NCBI GenBank assembly: GCA_902802755.1
Contig: CADCNH010000011.1
Coordinates: forward strand, 1 to 35,751
Reading direction: 5' to 3'
DNA from: an uncultured Bacteroidota bacterium
GTDB lineage: Bacteria > Bacteroidota > Bacteroidia > Bacteroidales > WCHB1-69
Length of the DNA stretch: 35,751 nt
Shown in pieces: positions 31,038 to 35,751 of this stretch; position 1 is the first letter of the stretch, and the number at the start of each line of letters is the position of its first letter. The position numbers were made by a program, and so were the translations under genes. The notes beneath the pieces are model-generated. The model was given only the letters and a program-made list of their open reading frames with translations. It was not told where the DNA came from and made no database searches.

Positions 31038-31082
31038 TAGCAACTCTCAACGCTTTCCTTCCCTTAATTCTGCGGTCTCATC

Positions 31083-31113
31083 AAAAAAAAGACGGAGCCA
31101 GGCTCCGTCTTCA
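31083..31113 (-). terminator. Terminator of the FISUMP protein gene
   Basis: Perfect arms AGACGGAGCC / GGCTCCGTCT around a tiny loop. On the minus strand this is followed by a run of eight Ts, directly after the stop at 31117. Confidence 0.9.
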
Positions 31114-31116
31114 AAC

Positions 31117-34100
31117 TTAATCGCGCACGCAGCGCACTGAGAAGCCGTAGCCCTTGTGGTATCCATTATGGTACAATTGGGTTCTATTAAAGATGAGGTA
31201 GAAGCAGTAAGCATTTGAGTAGTTTCCAGCCTCGGTAGCACTCCAGAAATAGGCGCTACTGCCAAATTGTCCGTGGTTGTTGTAGGCGTTGATAAGGCTA
31301 ACGGGAAGGATTGAAAATCCCGTTTTGTTGTTTTCCGTTGGGATATTGCCCGGCGCGCATATGCTACTACTGTATTGCCACACTGAGGTGTCAGCCAACG
31401 CCTTGGCGATGTTGTAAGAATTGTGGTCGCAAATGTATTCGTTTATGCTACTCACAGAATTCGTTAGTACATTCCACTCCGATTGGCTCGGCACGTGCCA
31501 GCCATTTGGACAGATGCCCCTGCGGTGGCCAGTGAATGTCATTGATATCGCATTGTCCGAAGTCTTGTCCACACTCGTTTCCCCGAGGACCGTGTTGAAC
31601 GTATCCATCGCGGCGTTCCAGTTATAGAGCAAACCGTAGTTCTGCGGCGCATACTGAACCGAATCGTTGTTATACCAGTGCGCCTGCTTGCCTGTGAGGG
31701 TTGCATCCGTACCTGCTGCGGGGATGAGATATGTCCCGGTGCTCGGAGAAGTGGTGGTGCGCAGGTTGTCCCGCATCCAGCACTGGTTGCCGATCTTCAC
31801 CGTGGCATATACGTTGCCTTCGTGGTCGGTAACCGTTTGGGCTTCGGTGCAGGATTTTTCGTCTACCACTACAACATTTTTCACGCAACGGACAGAGAAA
31901 CCGTTGAACTTGCCGTAGTAACTTCTCTCCACACCTGCTCTATTGTGGTCCAAAGCTCGACTACACGCACCGTCGCTATTTCCCTGTGTAGAGGACCAAA
32001 AATAGGCGTCGTAACCCAAGCTCGTGCTGGAAAAAAGACCTACGCAGGCACCTGCAGGAACGGCTGAAAAGCCTGACTCGTTTCCACCAGCAAGAGCAAG
32101 TTTGCCCGCATGAGAACCACGAAAGCCAATAGAGGTTTTATATTCGTCTTGCCAGTCTGAACCGCTCAAGGTTTGTTCCATTGTATTCCACTCTGCATCG
32201 CTCGGCAGATGCCAACCATGGGGACAGATGAGATTGGCCGCAGGCCAGTTGTAATGATAACCGCGTTGCATCAAAGCAATGCCAGTAGAAGTGACATCGT
32301 AATAATAGCCTTCTGTTACGTCCGTGTTGTTTCCGCCAGCGATAATATCCGTGCCATCCTCGTACTTCTTGGTTCGCATGTTCTCCCGCATCCAGCATTG
32401 GTTACCAATCTTCACAGTGGCATATACGTTGCCTTCTTTGTCGGTAACTGTTTTAGCTTCGGAGCAGGAATTCTCGTCTATCACAATATCGCGTATGCAG
32501 CGGACAGAAAAAGCGCTGGTCTTGAGATAGAAATCCCTGACCACGCCCGCTTTTTTGGAGTCCAAATATCGAGTATACGCTGCGGTTCTGAATCCGTCGT
32601 ACTGCGTAGAGGACCAGAAGTTGCTTTCGCTGTATGCGTTGTTGAACGAGTGACTTTCGCTCCAGAAGCCTGCAGGCAACGCACTGAAGCCTGTGGCATC
32701 GTTGTTGCCCTGTGAGTAGCCCACGGCACAAGTGGTTTCGCTTGGGTTCCATCCTGTGGGTGAGGCCAAAGCCTTGGCTATATACTCGCTGTTGTTGCTA
32801 CAGGTGTATTCGTTTTGGCTGCTTACATAATCCGTCAGTTGTGTCCATTCCGCATCACTCGGCACGTGCCAGCCTGTGGGACAGATGCCTTGTATGCCGC
32901 TGGGGTTGGCGTTGCTTGAAGAAGCACAGTTCATCACCGCTGTCCAGTTGTAAAGAAGACCACGCTGCTCCAAAGATATGGAAGAAGTATTGTAGTTGTG
33001 ATAATTCTCCGCGGGAATATCATCGCCATTCGCATATTTCGTGGTTCGCAGGTTCTCCTTCATCCAGCACTGGTTGCCAATCAACACCGTGTTGTAGGTA
33101 TGGCCATCGTTGTCGGAAACGGTGGCTTGAAGAGGGCAGGGACCGTTTTGGGCGGTGAAGCTCACCTCGTTACCATACGCCGTGCCAACGCTGTTGGTGG
33201 CATACGCCCGCACATAGTAGGTAGTGCCGGGGATTAGTCTCGTGAGACTGCTGGTAAATCTGCCAATGTCGCTGCCATTGGTGGTGAGACTATCGTTTAT
33301 GGTGGGGTTCGGGGAGATGCTCCAGCACACACCGCGGGCGGTTGCGGGAGCACCTCCGTCGGCGGTAACCTCACCGCCGCAGGTTGCCGTAATGGCCGTA
33401 ACATTGGTTACCGCGGCTGTGGTCACCGTGGGCAGGGTGGCGGCGGAACTTCCACCCTCATCATATACGCAACGGACTGAATAACCGTTGCAACGGGAAT
33501 TCGGTGAAACAACTATCTTCTCGCAAATAAAGTCAATCATGGCCCCGGTAGCCATGTCATACACAGGATGACAGGTCCAATAGTGGGCATTTCCCATGAT
33601 GTTCTCGTATTTGCCGTTGGCACAGCTGTACTTGCCGCCAGGCAGTGAGTTGAAGCTTGTAGAATTGGTGTTTTCAGCGCCGTTAATCCAGTATCTGGTG
33701 GATCTCAAGGCCGTGGTCGGATAGATGTTCAGCTCTTCGTATTCCTCGTCAGATGGAAGATACCAGCCGTCGGGACAGATACCCTGGATGCGGTGCCCCA
33801 TGTTGTATGCGCTCTCCACTGAATCCACAGAACCGTATCTCCCGGTGTCGACGACCGCATACCAGTTGTACAGATGGCCGAAGATACCCACATTCTCTGT
33901 GGTGTTAGGATGCTCGTGCGAGTAGTAGCTCATCACATTTTTGATTTCACGGCCGTCGCTGTACTTCGTCGACCTCAGGTTCGTAGTAGTCCAGCATTTG
34001 CGGGCGCTGCCCAGACGGACCGACGGGTAAGTGTTGCCGTCATGGTCAACAGCGTCGGGACATGTATTTACCGATGGGAAATAGGTGAAAGTGGTTTTGG

Positions 34101-34665
34101 GAATGAAATTAACTTGGTCAGGACTAATAATTGCAAATTCAAATGAACTGTGTCCACTAACGGAAGCACTTTCAACTGTTTCACCCACCCAAGTCGTATA
34201 ACTGGAATTCCCGTCATTATCGGACTTGTAGAAGCCAATAAGCAAATTGCCGCCTGTGTAGGTGTATCCAGTGGAAAAAGTGACTACCATCTCATAGTTT
34301 GCAACGCTCAAAGATCCTTCATAAACTATGGTGGCGTTGTCAGTGCCTTCAAAGCCACTGATACTTTCGCTATTCACTTCTTTCAGAAAAACCTGAAATT
34401 GGGCATTCCCCCATGTTCTATTGTCTTGTGTGGCATAAAATTTCATGCCTATAATATTGCCGCCAGCCATGACTACAAGGTCATTGGCTGATATGACAAA
34501 CTCTGCTTTAAGATAATAATTGGCATGGAGACCACGAACCGGCACACGGGTGCCTTCGGTTGTCCCGTCGTGAACGGTCAGCGTTTCTTGAGCCGATACT
34601 TGCAGGGTGCAGAGCCCTGTTATTAATAATAAGACAAATGTTGATATTTTAATGGTGCTTCTCAT
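31117..34665 (-). CDS. Secreted protein with four FISUMP (Fib_succ_major) domains
   Basis: A 1182-residue protein: signal peptide (MRSTIKISTFVLLLITGLCT, cleavage near VSA), an N-terminal beta-rich region (about 27-200), FISUMP domain 1 (about 202-400), one FnIII-like domain (about 405-500, GTTYYVRAYATNSVGTAYG), then FISUMP domains 2, 3 and 4 starting near 508, 734 and 939. Each domain has DG/EGN-Y-TV-IGNQCWM-ENLRT, GICP-GWHVPSD-EW, and a closing GFSVRCVRD. No T9SS C-terminal domain is seen. FISUMP proteins are abundant on Fibrobacter and Bacteroidota surfaces; their function is unsettled. A PepSY-like lipoprotein gene lies 16 bp upstream in the same direction. Confidence 0.9.
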   Translation of the reverse strand: MRSTIKISTFVLLLITGLCTLQVSAQETLTVHDGTTEGTRVPVRGLHANYYLKAEFVISANDLVVMAGGNIIGMKFYATQDNRTWGNAQFQVFLKEVNSESISGFEGTDNATIVYEGSLSVANYEMVVTFSTGYTYTGGNLLIGFYKSDNDGNSSYTTWVGETVESASVSGHSSFEFAIISPDQVNFIPKTTFTYFPSVNTCPDAVDHDGNTYPSVRLGSARKCWTTTNLRSTKYSDGREIKNVMSYYSHEHPNTTENVGIFGHLYNWYAVVDTGRYGSVDSVESAYNMGHRIQGICPDGWYLPSDEEYEELNIYPTTALRSTRYWINGAENTNSTSFNSLPGGKYSCANGKYENIMGNAHYWTCHPVYDMATGAMIDFICEKIVVSPNSRCNGYSVRCVYDEGGSSAATLPTVTTAAVTNVTAITATCGGEVTADGGAPATARGVCWSISPNPTINDSLTTNGSDIGRFTSSLTRLIPGTTYYVRAYATNSVGTAYGNEVSFTAQNGPCPLQATVSDNDGHTYNTVLIGNQCWMKENLRTTKYANGDDIPAENYHNYNTSSISLEQRGLLYNWTAVMNCASSSNANPSGIQGICPTGWHVPSDAEWTQLTDYVSSQNEYTCSNNSEYIAKALASPTGWNPSETTCAVGYSQGNNDATGFSALPAGFWSESHSFNNAYSESNFWSSTQYDGFRTAAYTRYLDSKKAGVVRDFYLKTSAFSVRCIRDIVIDENSCSEAKTVTDKEGNVYATVKIGNQCWMRENMRTKKYEDGTDIIAGGNNTDVTEGYYYDVTSTGIALMQRGYHYNWPAANLICPHGWHLPSDAEWNTMEQTLSGSDWQDEYKTSIGFRGSHAGKLALAGGNESGFSAVPAGACVGLFSSTSLGYDAYFWSSTQGNSDGACSRALDHNRAGVERSYYGKFNGFSVRCVKNVVVVDEKSCTEAQTVTDHEGNVYATVKIGNQCWMRDNLRTTTSPSTGTYLIPAAGTDATLTGKQAHWYNNDSVQYAPQNYGLLYNWNAAMDTFNTVLGETSVDKTSDNAISMTFTGHRRGICPNGWHVPSQSEWNVLTNSVSSINEYICDHNSYNIAKALADTSVWQYSSSICAPGNIPTENNKTGFSILPVSLINAYNNHGQFGSSAYFWSATEAGNYSNAYCFYLIFNRTQLYHNGYHKGYGFSVRCVRD

Positions 34666-34681
34666 TCTTTTGCCGTGTTAA

Positions 34682-35176
34682 TTAGTCGTCGTAGTGAATG
34701 AATTCGCCATTGTTGTTGAAAACGAGTTCCAGGCCATTGTTTAGCTCCGCTTTCCATAGGAAGTCGTCTTTACCCCATTCGGTGATGAAAGTGCCGGGAT
34801 GATTTGCGGTCACATAGGTACGCACATTTTCTGGAACCAATCCGTCAGGTACTCTTTGTCTGTGGCAATCGATTTCTGTAAGATTACCTTCGCTATCGAA
34901 CGTCAGTTCGGTGCCATTACGGAGTGTCACCTCATATTCGATTGGAAAATCATCCTCGTCGAGTTCAACAAACAAGATTTCTTCCATGCTGAAATACATG
35001 GTGATGATGTTTACCGCATTCAAAGGAAGCTGGTCAACACTGACTATTCTCCCTTTTGTGCTGGCATCAGTGGTACTGGCATTACTGATGCTGGAATCAG
35101 TGATTCTCTCTTTTGTGCAGGCATTAAAGCTAAATGCAAAAGCCATGAATAGGATTGAAATAATTGTTTTTTTCAT
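34682..35176 (-). CDS. PepSY-like lipoprotein (DUF2874-type)
   Basis: A 164-residue protein with lipobox FNAC (MKKTIISILFMAFAFSFNAC) and two tandem beta-lactamase-inhibitor-like/PepSY-like units. Each has an exposed EYEVTLRNGTELTFDSEGNL or WKAELNNGLELVFNNNGEF strand pair following a short helix (VRTYVTANHPG). The DG-x-E-L-F-D/N-x-x-G pattern is typical of the Bacteroidota PepSY-like family. It ends 16 bp before the FISUMP gene and is probably co-transcribed. It may act as an inhibitor or chaperone for an exported partner, but no partner is known. Confidence 0.82.
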   Translation of the reverse strand: MKKTIISILFMAFAFSFNACTKERITDSSISNASTTDASTKGRIVSVDQLPLNAVNIITMYFSMEEILFVELDEDDFPIEYEVTLRNGTELTFDSEGNLTEIDCHRQRVPDGLVPENVRTYVTANHPGTFITEWGKDDFLWKAELNNGLELVFNNNGEFIHYDD

Positions 35177-35387
35177 GTGAATTTTTTTTTGATTAATAAT
35201 ATTTTACATTACAGATTACATGCGGTTGTGGGAATACCAGCGTATCCAGTGGGGTATTAAATTCATCACATAGCTTGACATAATATGGGAAAGAGCTGCT
35301 TGTGATTTTCAACTGGATACGGCCGGCATTCAGTCAAACCCTGCGAAATCCTTAAAAATTGACTATAAACGTTGCATCGTGCATACT

Positions 35388-35751
35388 CTATTCTTTTTCC
35401 TTGATACATCTCACGCTATATCCGCTCCCGTAGTTATTTTGAATGTGTAAGAAATATTCACAATTCAGATACAAGGTGTATGCTGAGCTGCTGGTGCTGC
35501 CACCCGTGTTGGATGTTGACCAGAAGTAGGTTTCACCGAGCATTCCTTCAAAACGGTTGGCGATACCACTGTAGAATCCGGCTGGCAGGGCTGAGAATCC
35601 AGTGCTGTTGTTGCCACCGCTAGGAATCCAGTAGAGTGGCGACTTTAACGCTTCTGCACCATAGGCGTTAAGAGCCTCGTATTTCTCGGGTGTAGGCAGA
35701 TACCAGCCTGCGGGACAGATGCCCTGGATGTGTCCGTGCCCGTTGTCGGCG
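35388..35751 (-). CDS. FISUMP-domain protein, C-terminal end (5' end outside window)
   Basis: 121 codons from the right edge to a TAG at 35388-35390. It reads GHIQGICPAGWYLPTPEKYE, GFSALPAGFYSG, GETYFWSTSNTG and ends YGSGYSVRCIKEKE, which is the second half of a FISUMP domain. It lies upstream of the PepSY-like gene on the same strand with a 211-bp spacer that shows no gene. Adjacent FISUMP genes suggest a local duplication. Confidence 0.85.
   Translation of the reverse strand, partial: ADNGHGHIQGICPAGWYLPTPEKYEALNAYGAEALKSPLYWIPSGGNNSTGFSALPAGFYSGIANRFEGMLGETYFWSTSNTGGSTSSSAYTLYLNCEYFLHIQNNYGSGYSVRCIKEKE

Overview
The window comes from the chromosome of a Bacteroidales-type member of the Bacteroidota. 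The evidence is in the sequence: promoters with the TAnnTTTG -7 box typical of the phylum, no Shine-Dalgarno motifs before starts, type IX secretion (T9SS) C-terminal sorting domains, FISUMP-domain surface proteins, Bacteroidota-style lipoproteins, a lipid A pathway, and anaerobic (class III) ribonucleotide reductase. The species cannot be named; a gut or rumen uncultured lineage would fit. The left and middle parts are ordinary core sequence. The right part is more A+T-rich accessory DNA.

Layout. 1-4.6 kb: the end of a repetitive T9SS-secreted surface protein (with an apparent frameshift), a coiled-coil PD-(D/E)XK protein, and a second T9SS cargo protein with two FnIII-like domains. 4.66-5.04 kb: a 129-bp tandem duplication and tRNA-Ser(GCU). 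5.2-9.5 kb: lpxD, lpxC (stand-alone, without the FabZ fusion common in this phylum), a small P-loop NTPase, a DUF4332-like protein and an orphan adenine methyltransferase bracketed by inverted heptamer arrays. 9.77-13.05 kb: a cobalamin riboswitch in front of nrdD, then nrdG. A four-helix-bundle (S23/IVP-type) gene lies between nrdD and nrdG inside a 33-nt imperfect inverted repeat, the architecture of 23S rRNA intervening sequences. 13.1-16.3 kb: a nitroreductase-family lipoprotein, a C69 dipeptidase and a membrane protein.

16.3-31.05 kb is the most unusual part. Small membrane proteins, orphan lipoproteins and a complete RiPP-type gene cluster all lie on the minus strand. They are separated by six copies (five full, one truncated) of a roughly 220-bp element. 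Each full copy reads on the plus strand and has its own Bacteroidota promoter, paired arms that are conserved or change together, two alternative central loops, a strong hairpin and a terminator-like hairpin with a U run. I read these as a paralogous family of structured small RNA genes, or a palindromic mobile element, that divides the island into cassettes. The copies are mosaics of one another. Two of them, sharing about 330 bp, form direct repeats around the RiPP cluster. Truncated gene pieces lie at copy boundaries: the first codons of another C39 exporter, a lipoprotein signal peptide and a glycine-rich peptide tail. This indicates repeated exchange of cassettes at the element.

The RiPP cluster reads, in transcription order: an 87-residue precursor with a double-glycine leader and a five-cysteine core, a radical SAM/SPASM maturase, an outer-membrane beta-barrel protein with a carboxypeptidase-regulatory-like N-terminus, and a peptidase-containing (C39) ABC exporter split by a one-base frameshift in a homopolymer. 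The likely flow is modification of the core, cleavage after GG during export across the inner membrane, and passage or re-uptake at the outer membrane.

31.1-35.75 kb: a FISUMP-domain secreted protein with four domains, a PepSY-like lipoprotein just upstream in the same direction, and the C-terminal end of another FISUMP protein at the right edge.
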